A stretch of DNA of 64,000 nucleotides from an uncultured Mycoplasmatota bacterium (GTDB lineage: Bacteria > Bacillota_I > Bacilli_A > RF39 > UBA660), in assembly GCA_947305065.1 (NCBI GenBank), contig CAMZCT010000002.1, forward strand, positions 97,085 to 161,084. The letters are read 5' to 3'. A program made the position numbers and the translations under genes. The notes beneath the pieces were generated by a model. It ran no database searches and had not been told where the DNA came from. It saw nothing but the letters and a program-made list of their open reading frames with translations. This document shows positions 1 to 8,334 of the stretch, piece by piece. Numbering within the stretch: position 1 is the stretch's first letter; every line of letters starts with the position of its first letter.

Positions 1-81
1 GTTTAGGTGAAAAGATCCTCTAAACTTTGTTTTTGCTAAACTTTCAATTTTTTTAATTATGTTCTCATCCATATTTTTCAT
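1..81 (-). CDS. DUF4186-like protein, N-terminal fragment cut by window edge
   Basis: A minus-strand reading frame starts at the ATG at 79-81 and stays open to the left edge, giving 27 codons. The residues SLAKTKFRGSFHL resemble the N terminus of the DUF4186 family, small proteins of unknown function. Only the first quarter of such a protein would be visible, so the assignment rests on one motif. It is divergent from the gene at 156. Confidence 0.5.
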   Translation of the reverse strand, partial: MKNMDENIIKKIESLAKTKFRGSFHLN

Positions 82-155
82 CTCAATTATATGATAACTA
101 TTATATTAATTGAAAATCAAGTATAAAAATGCTATATTTATAATAGGTGGTTAAT

Positions 156-1013
156 ATGGAACGAGTTAATACTTCTGTATTGAATTTAGAAGATTATAAT
201 GTATATAAAGATTTAAGAGATATTATTAATAGTGGTAATAATAATGAAGTCTTACATGATCTTTTTGAGTCCATAAGAGATTCTTTGAAGGATGGTATAT
301 ACCCTTTTAATTATATTCTTGATGCAAAAAATTTCTTAAAAAATAGAACTCTCATAAAAATTGACCATATTAAACAATTAAGAAAAAAACTTATGGAGTT
401 GGACGGTTTAAATAAAAAAATTTCTGATATTTTAAAAGCAAAGGATAAAGATAATGTTTTTAGAATATTTGATAATATAAATCATAGTATAAAAGATAAA
501 ACGGAAGAAGTTACAAAAGATGATAAAATCTTTGTTACGTATAGTTTATATAGTGGTGATGATTATAAAGCTATAGTCGAAATTGATACAAATAAATTAA
601 TAGATGATATTAAAAAAGTATTTCATAAGTATAGTAAGATAGATATGTTAGAGTTAGATAATAAAAGTGTAACTAAGTATTTTGAAGATACTTTATTTAC
701 CGCTCAAGTATTTTGTAGATTTTCTGAGTACGTACGATATATAGATTTTACGATGTATGACAAAGATATTAGAGCATTGGAATTATATGAAAAATACAAA
801 AAAGTTCTAGTAAAAATAAGAAATATAGTAGCTAATAGAATAAAATATATTAATAGTAATAAGAAAAAATGGAAACAACATAATATTTCTTTGGATACAG
901 ATAAAGAATTATTGAAAAAAATGTATGATAGTGAAAAACCATATATGTTTACTAGAGAAGAAGTATTTATAAGTACTTACCCTGATGCTTTTGAAAAGAA
1001 TAAAAGCATTTAA
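156..1013 (+). CDS. hypothetical protein, soluble, charged
   Basis: I do not recognise this 285-residue protein. It is Lys/Asp/Glu/Ile-rich and predicted helical, with no signal peptide or membrane segment. I prefer the ATG at 156 over the in-frame GTG at 147, because the GTG lies inside the ribosome-binding site AGGTGG (145-150), which is 5 nt before the ATG. The gene is monocistronic, divergent from the DUF4186-like gene and convergent with the next gene, with a shared terminator. It is one of few plus-strand genes here. Confidence 0.7.
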   Translation: MERVNTSVLNLEDYNVYKDLRDIINSGNNNEVLHDLFESIRDSLKDGIYPFNYILDAKNFLKNRTLIKIDHIKQLRKKLMELDGLNKKISDILKAKDKDNVFRIFDNINHSIKDKTEEVTKDDKIFVTYSLYSGDDYKAIVEIDTNKLIDDIKKVFHKYSKIDMLELDNKSVTKYFEDTLFTAQVFCRFSEYVRYIDFTMYDKDIRALELYEKYKKVLVKIRNIVANRIKYINSNKKKWKQHNISLDTDKELLKKMYDSEKPYMFTREEVFISTYPDAFEKNKSI

Positions 1014-1044
1014 AAAGTTCACATTATTTATGTGAACTTTTTTT
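1014..1044. terminator. bidirectional rho-independent terminator
   Basis: An 11-bp perfect stem (AAAGTTCACAT / ATGTGAACTTT) with a 5-nt loop is flanked by A and T runs. It lies between convergent genes and overlaps the stop codon of the minus-strand gene. Confidence 0.85.
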
Positions 1045-1491
1045 ATCTCTTTTAAATGTTACTAGATACAAAGCAACGAAGCAGATAATAAAGACTGTAC
1101 CAATTATATATTTACCTGCATAGATAAAGCCTAGAGCAATAAGTGATAGTATAATAAAACCTATTACATCTAACGTATAACTTTCTTTTTTATTCTTATC
1201 ATAAACCAAGAATGAAAAAGCATCTTTAGAACTATCAAGTAATTCTGCTAGTTCTTCTAAATCTTTATAATCTTTTAATTTATGTTTTTTATTGCCTGGT
1301 AATTCTACTTCCATATCAGTGTTAACGCCAAGTACTTCTTTTTTACCAAATACTCTACTAAACAATTCTTCTCTAGTTTTAATTATTGATTCTTTAGTAA
1401 CGTTTTCATCCTTAAAATTATTATAATAATCTATTATTTTATTAATCATTTTTACATATTCTTCAGGTTTCTTTTTTTCTTCTTTTTCCAT
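1024..1491 (-). CDS. hypothetical protein with two C-terminal membrane segments
   Basis: This 155-residue protein has a charged cytoplasmic N-terminal part (about residues 1-105), then two hydrophobic helices at about 108-127 and 129-146, and a basic tail RDKKSSHK. No family is recognised. It follows the CDF transporter gene on the same strand after a gap of about 25 nt and may be cotranscribed. A start at the ATG at 1491 is supported by an upstream GGTGAT. Confidence 0.65.
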   Translation of the reverse strand: MEKEEKKKPEEYVKMINKIIDYYNNFKDENVTKESIIKTREELFSRVFGKKEVLGVNTDMEVELPGNKKHKLKDYKDLEELAELLDSSKDAFSFLVYDKNKKESYTLDVIGFIILSLIALGFIYAGKYIIGTVFIICFVALYLVTFKRDKKSSHK

Positions 1492-1515
1492 CTTATCACC
1501 TTCTACTATATTTTA

Positions 1516-2397
1516 TCATACTTTATTCTTTTTTATTAGAGGATTTACATGAATAACTGTTAAATATATTTCTTCAACTTCTTTATCTATTTCTTTTTCT
1601 AAATTATTAGCAATATCATGAGAAGCAAAAGTACTAAGATTACCATCAACAAAGATAGAAAAAGATACTTGGTATTGATACCCTACTGGTGTAGCATTAA
1701 AATGTGTTACTTTTTCTATTTCTGTATGTCTTTTAACTATTGATAATACTTGTTTTTTTATTTCTTCTGGACAAGTTTTGTCCATTAGGACATCATAACT
1801 ATTGATAAATATAGAAGAAGCATTAAAAATTATACACAAACCTATTAAGATGGCAACAATACTATCTATATATTTAATATTATTCATGGTTAAGATAACT
1901 GATAATAATGTTGAAGCTGTAATGAAACAGTCATTTCGATGATCATTAGCATTAGCTTTAACTAAAATATTATTATGTTTCTTAGCTATTTTATTGGTAT
2001 AAAGATATAAACCAAATTTAGTAATTATAGTAATAATACAGATGATTATTAACCAAATACTATAATTATATGTTTCTGGTTTAATTAAACTTCTAGCAGC
2101 CCTGTAAATAACTTTATAACCTAATATAAGCATGATAATACTAATTATTAGAGAATAAAAGTATTCAGCTTTACCATGACCTAAATTATGATCATCATCG
2201 GCTTTTTTAGAAGCTATTTTATTTCCAATAAATGTTAATATTGAGTTTAAAATATCAGAGCCACTATTAATAGCATCAGCAATCATGGCCTGACTATTTG
2301 AAATAAAACCGATTATTATTTTTATAATAAATAGAAATATGTTACCAATTATTCCTAGGTAGCTAGCCTTTTTGGTATCATTATATCTTTCTTTCAT
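1516..2397 (-). CDS. cation diffusion facilitator (CDF) family transporter
   Basis: A proton-driven divalent metal exporter of the cytoplasmic membrane. The family shows in DAINSGSDILNS in the second helix, HNLGHGKAEYF, and the metal-site segment NANDHRNDCF (HxxxD) in the fifth helix, followed by a ferredoxin-like C-terminal domain ending near HVNP. The total of about 293 residues is normal. The start is the ATG at 2397, since the in-frame GTG nine bases earlier is part of the ribosome-binding site AAGGTG. The metal (Zn, Fe, Mn or other) cannot be told from sequence alone. Confidence 0.92.
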   Translation of the reverse strand: MKERYNDTKKASYLGIIGNIFLFIIKIIIGFISNSQAMIADAINSGSDILNSILTFIGNKIASKKADDDHNLGHGKAEYFYSLIISIIMLILGYKVIYRAARSLIKPETYNYSIWLIIICIITIITKFGLYLYTNKIAKKHNNILVKANANDHRNDCFITASTLLSVILTMNNIKYIDSIVAILIGLCIIFNASSIFINSYDVLMDKTCPEEIKKQVLSIVKRHTEIEKVTHFNATPVGYQYQVSFSIFVDGNLSTFASHDIANNLEKEIDKEVEEIYLTVIHVNPLIKKNKV

Positions 2398-2466
2398 ATT
2401 TAACACCTTGTTTCATTTTCATATAAAAAGATATCATAAATAGATATCTTCTTCAATAACTATATA

Positions 2467-2496
2467 AAAAAAGAACAGATTCATCAATCTATTCTT
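2467..2496 (-). terminator. rho-independent terminator of the lepA-HD operon
   Basis: On the minus strand AAGAATAGATT pairs with AATCTGTTCTT (one G-T pair) around a GATG loop, followed by seven T. It lies at the end of the HD-domain gene. Confidence 0.75.
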
Positions 2497-3064
2497 CAAC
2501 AATATTATTATTTTTATCAAAGTGAATGTCTATTACTTTACGAGCTGCTAGATAGTCACACATATGAACAAATTTTTCTTCTGGTGTTTTAGGTATAGGT
2601 AGTATAACATCACTATAATCACTAGTATTAAAACGACCCATATGACTAGCTATACAAGAAGAAACAAATTCTGCATCTTCTTTGGATATAGATAATTCTT
2701 TTAGATGAGATTTTAAGAATTCTACTGCTAATAAAGGATGATCAAATCTTGTATACTGTTCTTCTTTTTCATAACCTTTTTTTACACTATCATGTAATAC
2801 TAAAGCCATTATTATTAAGTCTTTAGTACGACTTGGAAATTTATAGATACCAAACAATTCATAAGCCATACGAACGGCAGCTTTAGTATGTCTTACCAAG
2901 CCACCATCACCAATGGCATAACTTGGATGGTATTTACCTGTACTACTAGCAGGAATTGTAAAAAAATAATCAGGGATAGCATTAATCATAGTTATTAAAG
3001 ATTCTTTAATATCTTGATCTACTATATATTTTAATTCTTCTTTAAAGCATTCTTCTTTATTCAT
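2489..3064 (-). CDS. HD-domain phosphohydrolase-like protein
   Basis: A 191-residue soluble protein with a metal-binding HD domain: RHTKAA (about residue 58), LVLHDSVKKG (about 89-98), HPLLAVEFL and ASHMGRF. This fits the HD superfamily, resembling the HD half of YhaM-type 3'-5' exonucleases, but no OB-fold precedes it. The substrate is unknown. The gene begins 8 nt after the lepA stop, with ribosome-binding site AGGTGAG, so the two are an operon. Confidence 0.8.
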   Translation of the reverse strand: MNKEECFKEELKYIVDQDIKESLITMINAIPDYFFTIPASSTGKYHPSYAIGDGGLVRHTKAAVRMAYELFGIYKFPSRTKDLIIMALVLHDSVKKGYEKEEQYTRFDHPLLAVEFLKSHLKELSISKEDAEFVSSCIASHMGRFNTSDYSDVILPIPKTPEEKFVHMCDYLAARKVIDIHFDKNNNIVEE

Positions 3065-3072
3065 CTTCTCAC

Positions 3073-4872
3073 CTACTTGTTTTCGGATTTTAATACTGCT
3101 AGAAAAGCTTCTTGAGGAACTTCAACTTTACCTATTTGTTTCATTCTCTTTTTACCAGCCTTCTGAGCTTCTAATAATTTTTTCTTTCGAGATATGTCTC
3201 CGCCATAACACTTTGCTAAAACGTTCTTACGCATAGCAGCAATATTTTCACGAGCTATTACTTTACTACCTATACTAGCTTGAATAGGAACTTGGAATAA
3301 TTGTCTTGGAATTATTTTCCTTAAGTTTTCAACGATAGTTTTTCCTCTATTATAAGCAAAATCTTTATGAACAATAATACTAAGAGCATCGACTATCTCG
3401 CCATTTATTAATATATCCATTTTTACTAAGTTTGATACTTTATAACCACATAATTCATAATCGAATGAGGCATAGCCTTTAGTCATACTCTTTAATTTAT
3501 CAAAGAAATCATAAACTATTTCTGATAAAGGTATTTCATAATGAATATCTACTCTTGTTTCATCAATATATTCCATATTAATATAATTGCCTCTTTTATC
3601 TTGGCATAGTTCCATAATTGGACCGATATATTCACTTGGAACGAATATATTAGTTTTTATATAAGGTTCTTTAATTTCTTTTATTTTTACTCTGTCAGGC
3701 ATTTTAGTTGGTGAATCTATTTGGATTATTTCGCCGTTTGTCAATTCAACTTCATAAATAACTGAAGGTGAAGTGGCGATAACATCTAAATCAAATTCTC
3801 TTTGTAGACGAGTCATTATGATATCCATGTGTAACAAACCTAGAAAACCAGTACGGAAACCAAAACCTAAAGCGTCACTATTTTCTGGTTCAAATGACAA
3901 ACTAGCATCATTTAGTTTTAATTTTTCTAAAGCTTCTCGTAAAGCTGGAAATTTATTTGGTTCAACAGGAAATATACCGCTATAAACCATAGGTTTCATA
4001 GGTTGATAACCAGGTAGTTGCTCACTTGCTTCTTTTCTTAAAGTAGTAACAGTATCACCAACTTGAACACTACTAATATCTTTAATACTACCAGCTATCC
4101 ATCCTACTTCTCCAGAAATTAATTCTGTTCTAATTTCTTCTTTCGGATGATTTACACCCAATTCAGTAATTTCATAAACATCTTTTGAAGCCATCATTTT
4201 TATTTTATCTTTAGAAGTGATTTTTCCATCAAATACTCTTACTAAAGCAATAACTCCTCGATAAGAGTCAAAATGACTATCAAATATTAACGCTCTAGTT
4301 GGAGCATCATTATTAACTACAGGAGCAGGTATTCTGTCTATAATAGCTTTTATAAGATCTTCTACACCTTCCCCTGTTTTTCCACTACATAATAATATTT
4401 CTTCTTCTTTAAAACCTAATACTCTTTTTAATTCATCTTTAACTTTAGGTATATCAGCATTAGGTAAATCTATTTTATTTATAACCGGTATTATTACTAA
4501 ATCATCTTGCATTGCAAGATATAAATTAGCTAATGTTTGAGCTTCAATACCTTGAGCAGCATCCACAACAAGTAAAGCTCCTTCACAAGCAGCTAAACTT
4601 CTAGACACTTCATAAGAAAAGTCAACATGACCCGGGGTATCTATTAAATGGAGAATATAATCTTCGTTATTATAGTGATATGAAAGTTCTACAGCGTTTA
4701 ATTTAATAGTAATACCTCTTTCTCTTTCGAGATCCATACTATCTAGTATTTGATCTTTCATATCATGTTTATCAACACCACCAGTTATTTCTAGAATACG
4801 ATCTGCTAGTGTACTTTTACCATGATCAATATGAGCTATAATAGAAAAGTTTCTAATATTTTCTTGTTTCAT
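3073..4872 (-). CDS. lepA: elongation factor 4, back-translocating GTPase LepA
   Basis: A ribosome-associated GTPase that promotes back-translocation and helps translation under stress. All G motifs are present: AHIDHGKST (G1), RERGITIK (G2), DTPGHVDF (G3) and NKID (G4). The EF-G-like domains II, III and V follow, and the LepA-specific C-terminal domain ends in [17 protein letters not shown]. The length of 599 residues is typical. It is the first gene of a two-gene operon with the HD protein. Confidence 0.98.
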   Translation of the reverse strand: MKQENIRNFSIIAHIDHGKSTLADRILEITGGVDKHDMKDQILDSMDLERERGITIKLNAVELSYHYNNEDYILHLIDTPGHVDFSYEVSRSLAACEGALLVVDAAQGIEAQTLANLYLAMQDDLVIIPVINKIDLPNADIPKVKDELKRVLGFKEEEILLCSGKTGEGVEDLIKAIIDRIPAPVVNNDAPTRALIFDSHFDSYRGVIALVRVFDGKITSKDKIKMMASKDVYEITELGVNHPKEEIRTELISGEVGWIAGSIKDISSVQVGDTVTTLRKEASEQLPGYQPMKPMVYSGIFPVEPNKFPALREALEKLKLNDASLSFEPENSDALGFGFRTGFLGLLHMDIIMTRLQREFDLDVIATSPSVIYEVELTNGEIIQIDSPTKMPDRVKIKEIKEPYIKTNIFVPSEYIGPIMELCQDKRGNYINMEYIDETRVDIHYEIPLSEIVYDFFDKLKSMTKGYASFDYELCGYKVSNLVKMDILINGEIVDALSIIVHKDFAYNRGKTIVENLRKIIPRQLFQVPIQASIGSKVIARENIAAMRKNVLAKCYGGDISRKKKLLEAQKAGKKRMKQIGKVEVPQEAFLAVLKSENK

Positions 4873-4911
4873 AGTTCTTCACCTGCAAGGGAATTATATC
4901 ATATTATGGGC

Positions 4912-4940
4912 AAAAGAAAAAGATTCTACAATAAAGTAGA
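4912..4940 (-). terminator. rho-independent terminator
   Basis: TTCTAC / GTAGAA stem with a TTTATT loop followed by TCTTTTTC on the minus strand, just after the chimeric surface-protein remnant. Confidence 0.6.
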
Positions 4941-4945
4941 AAGCA

Positions 4946-5395
4946 TTATATTTTATATATCCTTTTCTTATTAATTATGACAATAGTAACTACTATTATA
5001 GATAGTATTCCTATTCCTAAGCCTATAAATGTACCAGTTTCAGGATTATCTATTGTAGAATAATCTTTTTCTTCTACTGGATCTAAAGAATCTTTTTTAC
5101 TATCAACATCTATTATATCCTCTGGTTGGTTATTTTCTTGATTCTCTACTAAAACTGGCTCAAATGACATTACTACACCATCATAATTTCCGTTGTTACC
5201 AATGTTACCATATGGTGCATCAAACGAAGCAGCTACGTATAGTTTATTATTTACTGGGTTTATTTTAGATTCATTGAATAAAACGTGACCACCATTATTA
5301 ATTTTATATTCATATTTTGCTAATAAGTTTAAATTAAAATCAAAATAATAAATATTGGAACTAGTTGTTGCTACCATTTCTATAACGGCAATTTT
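4946..5395 (-). pseudogene. C-terminal remnant of a sortase-anchored surface protein
   Basis: About 150 codons encode a beta-rich extracellular segment, an acidic linker, the sorting motif NPETG, a hydrophobic helix and the basic tail NKKRIYKI. It has no signal peptide. It continues in frame from the end of a broken ABC ATPase (switch near THVIED), so the ORF from 5479 is a chimera. The NPETG motif fits the class B sortase at 41.4 kb. It is probably not exported and is likely debris from a deletion that joined two genes. Confidence 0.65.
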
Positions 5396-5962
5396 ATCTT
5401 CTATAACATGAGTAGAATAAAGAATCGTAGTACCACGTTCTTTTTCTTTTAGTAATAGTTCATTAAAAGTATTTTGCATAACAGAATCTAAACCACTAGT
5501 TGGTTCATCTAATATTAGAAGTTTAGGTTCGTGGATTAAATCAAGAACAATGCCTACTTTTTTTAGATTACCTAAAGATAGATCTTCTATTTTTTTATTC
5601 TCATCTATTTTAAAAAGTTTTACTAATTATTTCTTTTTTTAGCGGTATTCTTTTTATAGAATTGTTCATGATAGTCTAACATTTGTTTAACAGTAAAATC
5701 GTTATATAAGTGAATTTCACTAGGTAGGTAGCCAATAATTGCTTTAGTTTCTAAATCATCTTTAGTAAACTCTTTACCACTTATTAGAATAGTACCACTT
5801 GTTTTATTAATGATATTCATTACGGAATGAATAGTAGTAGATTTACCAGCGCCATTAGGCCCAATAAAACCAAATATTTCTCCTTCTTCTAAAGAAAAGA
5901 TACATCTTCTACACCCCGTATTTTTCCATAGTACTTTTTAAGTTTTTTACCTCTAATATAGT
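5396..5962 (-). pseudogene. frameshifted ABC transporter ATPase
   Basis: Pieces of one ABC ATPase appear in order but in different frames: ILEVKNL at the start, Walker A GPNGAGKSTT near 5855, the Q-loop region IIGYLPSEIHLYNDFTVKQM (5690-5750), signature EDLSLGNLKK, Walker B LLILDEPTSGLDS and a D-loop/H-loop region ending GTTILYSTHVIE. Frameshifts lie in an A-run near the start, in a T-run after GVEDV, and after QFYKK, where stop codons also appear. The last part fuses to the surface-protein remnant. No partner permease is adjacent. Confidence 0.85.
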
Positions 5963-6012
5963 TTTGATAATATCACCGTATCTCTAATAATATTATACAT
6001 ATTCGTTATAAA

Positions 6013-6048
6013 AAAAACTAGAATAAAAAAGGAGACTACTTAGTCTTC
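6013..6048 (-). terminator. rho-independent terminator
   Basis: GACTA AG TAGTC stem with CC and six T, overlapping the stop codon of the lipoprotein gene. Confidence 0.6.
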
Positions 6049-6842
6049 ATTTCTTTCGTTATTACCATTTCCTTAGCAACTGGTGTACCAAATCTATTTT
6101 CTTGACCCTCTGTTAATACTACCTTATCATTATTTTCAAATACATAAATATCGAAACTTTCACCAGCTTCCCTAGAAGGATAATGCATATTTCCAACTAT
6201 TCTATATCCATCTATGGTGTTTTCTATAGAAGCGCTCTCGTGTTGATATGCAGGTCTATTAGGGTATCTTCCCCCAAACTTAAACGGCACAAAAACAATA
6301 TGTTGATTTGGCCAACGTTGGTCTTTTGGTAAATAGTAAGTGTATTCACCATCTTGAGTTATAGCTTGGCCAGGCTCCCTATAATCCCACTTACCTGTAA
6401 ACGGATTTTGAGTACAGCGTGCTTTTACTTTAACAGTATTTCTCATCGTAAGACAAATATACTCTGGTCCTGTAATTTCAAATCTTTCGCTAGTTTCTAT
6501 TAATTCAACACCAATAACTTCATAGCCTAGATAAACATCCCATGAATAAGTGGTATTCACTAGATTTTCCAAATTATATTCACAACTATTGCCATTATAA
6601 CCCGTTAATTCTTGACACGGAATCATTTTTTTTATGATGTGCTGGTTTTCTTCTTTAATAACATCTTTTTGTTTGCTATCATATTCTTCATACATTGAAG
6701 GATATCTCTGATCTATTGTTTGTCCATTTTTATCCTCCTCAACTGCAACTGTTGTAATAGGATTTTTGGCTGGTCTAGTTTGACATCCAGTAAATGTAAG
6801 TGTGGCAGCCATAGCAATGGCAACAATACTTTTATTTGACAT
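6036..6842 (-). CDS. putative lipoprotein, unknown function
   Basis: This 268-residue protein has a short hydrophobic leader and a lipobox-like TFTGC (Cys near residue 20), so it is likely lipid-anchored outside the membrane. The rest is polar and Tyr/Asn-rich with no family that I recognise. The ribosome-binding site AGAGGGA precedes the ATG. Another lipoprotein lies two genes upstream. Confidence 0.65.
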   Translation of the reverse strand: MSNKSIVAIAMAATLTFTGCQTRPAKNPITTVAVEEDKNGQTIDQRYPSMYEEYDSKQKDVIKEENQHIIKKMIPCQELTGYNGNSCEYNLENLVNTTYSWDVYLGYEVIGVELIETSERFEITGPEYICLTMRNTVKVKARCTQNPFTGKWDYREPGQAITQDGEYTYYLPKDQRWPNQHIVFVPFKFGGRYPNRPAYQHESASIENTIDGYRIVGNMHYPSREAGESFDIYVFENNDKVVLTEGQENRFGTPVAKEMVITKEMKTK

Positions 6843-6918
6843 AAATAATTCCCTCTTTTGCTTTAATATAAAACTTGCCTTATTATATGTTTCTCTATAA
6901 TAAAAGTCAAGAGTAATA

Positions 6919-7359
6919 CTAGTTGGATTTTTTCTTTAGAGCTTCTACGATATATTTTTCTCTTTTTAAATCTATTTCTTTAACATTAGAGCTTGGTAAC
7001 ATTTGAAAGTCTTCCTTGGTATAAGGAGTACTCTTCTTTTTAAAGAATACTACTTCCACAGTTGAATGTTCAGTCCCATCAAAACCATAGCCTTCACTTA
7101 CCTCTTTAAAGCCTAAACTATGATAAAGATTCTTAACTCTTAGATTATGCATTAGGCAATCAAAACCGATTTCTGCAAAACCTGCACCATGCATTTGTTC
7201 AATAAAGTTAGTAAGCATTCTTGTTCCTATTTTATTACTACGATATTCAATATCTACACTAACATTTATTAATATATTAGTCATCAGGGGTTGTTTGGCG
7301 TCTAAGCCCATAAGTTTGGTAGCGAAGAGTCTTGGGTTGAGAACCATAAAACTTAACAC
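6919..7359 (-). CDS. GNAT acetyltransferase, probably missing its N terminus
   Basis: The coenzyme-A binding region of GNAT enzymes is visible: VSVDIEYRSNKIGTRML, then LRVKNLYHSLGFKEV. At 146 residues from a GTG at 7359 it lacks much of the first beta strands. The same frame stays open upstream to about 7450 and reads plausibly (ETGEYEYLYGFGIVIS), but has no start codon and overlaps the 3' end of the lipoprotein gene. I infer that the 5' part was lost in a deletion. Substrate unknown. Confidence 0.6.
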   Translation of the reverse strand: MLSFMVLNPRLFATKLMGLDAKQPLMTNILINVSVDIEYRSNKIGTRMLTNFIEQMHGAGFAEIGFDCLMHNLRVKNLYHSLGFKEVSEGYGFDGTEHSTVEVVFFKKKSTPYTKEDFQMLPSSNVKEIDLKREKYIVEALKKKSN

Positions 7360-7388
7360 ATAACTCTTTGTATTCTCATATGAAATAA

Positions 7389-7856
7389 CTATGCCGAAAC
7401 CGTATAAATACTCATATTCACCTGTTTCTTTGTTAAATCTTTGGGCATAGCTACATAATCATCATTTGCCATATCGTAATACCTATAAGCATCTCCTGGG
7501 TTATAAGATTCATCTGGATGCTTATTAACCACTGTATATACAGAAATATTAGGGTCATGGATAACATGTGTTTGTCCATTAAGAGGTCTAACCTCTATAT
7601 ATTCAGGTTCTTCGACAAAATATGTGAGTGTATGTTCTCCTGGAGCTAATGGTATCATTACCATTTTTTGATCAGCCAAACCATCAAAATAGAAATCGCT
7701 TTGTGAAGTTTTTCCTTCATCTCCTGATTGCTCTGAACCGGTTTCTAAAGTACTGGTAGTTGCACTTTGTGCTTGTGATGCGGCGCATCCTTTGAATATT
7801 GTTGTTGTCGTCAAACATAATGATAAAACTAATGAAGTAAATGCTCTTTTTTCCAT
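7389..7856 (-). CDS. putative lipoprotein, possibly 3'-truncated
   Basis: A 155-residue exported protein with a hydrophobic leader and lipobox-like IFKGC (Cys near residue 24), followed by a Ser/Thr/Gln-rich linker. No family is recognised. The last ~20 codons overlap sequence that reads better as acetyltransferase in another frame, so the original C terminus may have been replaced by a deletion junction. The ribosome-binding site AAGGGG precedes the ATG. Confidence 0.55.
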   Translation of the reverse strand: MEKRAFTSLVLSLCLTTTTIFKGCAASQAQSATTSTLETGSEQSGDEGKTSQSDFYFDGLADQKMVMIPLAPGEHTLTYFVEEPEYIEVRPLNGQTHVIHDPNISVYTVVNKHPDESYNPGDAYRYYDMANDDYVAMPKDLTKKQVNMSIYTVSA

Positions 7857-7917
7857 ATCGGTTTCCCCTTCTAGTTAAGTGTTATAACACTATAGTATAT
7901 TTCTTTCAATTTATTAC

Positions 7918-8258
7918 ACAAAAAAATATGTTGTTCTGTCCACAACATACTTTTTTTGTGACTCACTGTAAATCATATAATATTGACAGATACTATATAA
8001 CTTCTTACCTATTTGTCACATATACGTACTACTTAATAGTTTGACAAGATAAACATTAAAGATAAACTTTAATAAAGAGTTTTATAGGAAAATTGACAAC
8101 GAATCATCAACCAAGAAATATCTAAAATACTTCTTATATAAAACTCAAAGTTATAAGATAAATGAAACTTTAAAAATATATCCAAGGATATAAATTACTC
8201 TTAAGACAAGTCTTAAAAGGGAAGAAACACATACCAAATAACAACTTTCTATTAAGTA
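7918..8258 (-). ncRNA. putative structured RNA, copy D of a four-member family
   Basis: This 340-nt transcription unit has no convincing ORF and lies downstream of alaS. TACTTAATAG at 8258-8249 can pair perfectly with CTATTAAGTA at 8039-8030, closing a 229-nt domain. That domain contains further hairpins (TTAAGAC/GTCTTAA, ATATCC/GGATAT). It ends in a terminator: TATGTTGT/ACAACATA at 7927-7949 followed by seven T. The same promoter, closing helix and terminator layout recurs three times at 44.85-46.23 kb. I cannot assign it to a named RNA family. Confidence 0.7.
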
Positions 8259-8263
8259 TCTTT

Positions 8264-8292
8264 AGTATACTATTAATCATATATAGTGTCAA
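8264..8292 (-). promoter_or_regulatory. sigma-A-type promoter of RNA copy D
   Basis: TTGACA (8292-8287), 17 nt, TATACT (8269-8264) on the minus strand. The predicted start coincides with the 5' arm of the closing helix. Confidence 0.8.
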
Positions 8293-8334
8293 TAAATATA
8301 ATTAAACTTTTTTGTAAATTTGTCAAATGCTGTA

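Noticed and set aside
7841..8044. 67-codon plus-strand ORF
   Set aside because: It lies across the antisense of the RNA copy D unit, has no ribosome-binding site and reads as low-complexity Tyr/Phe.
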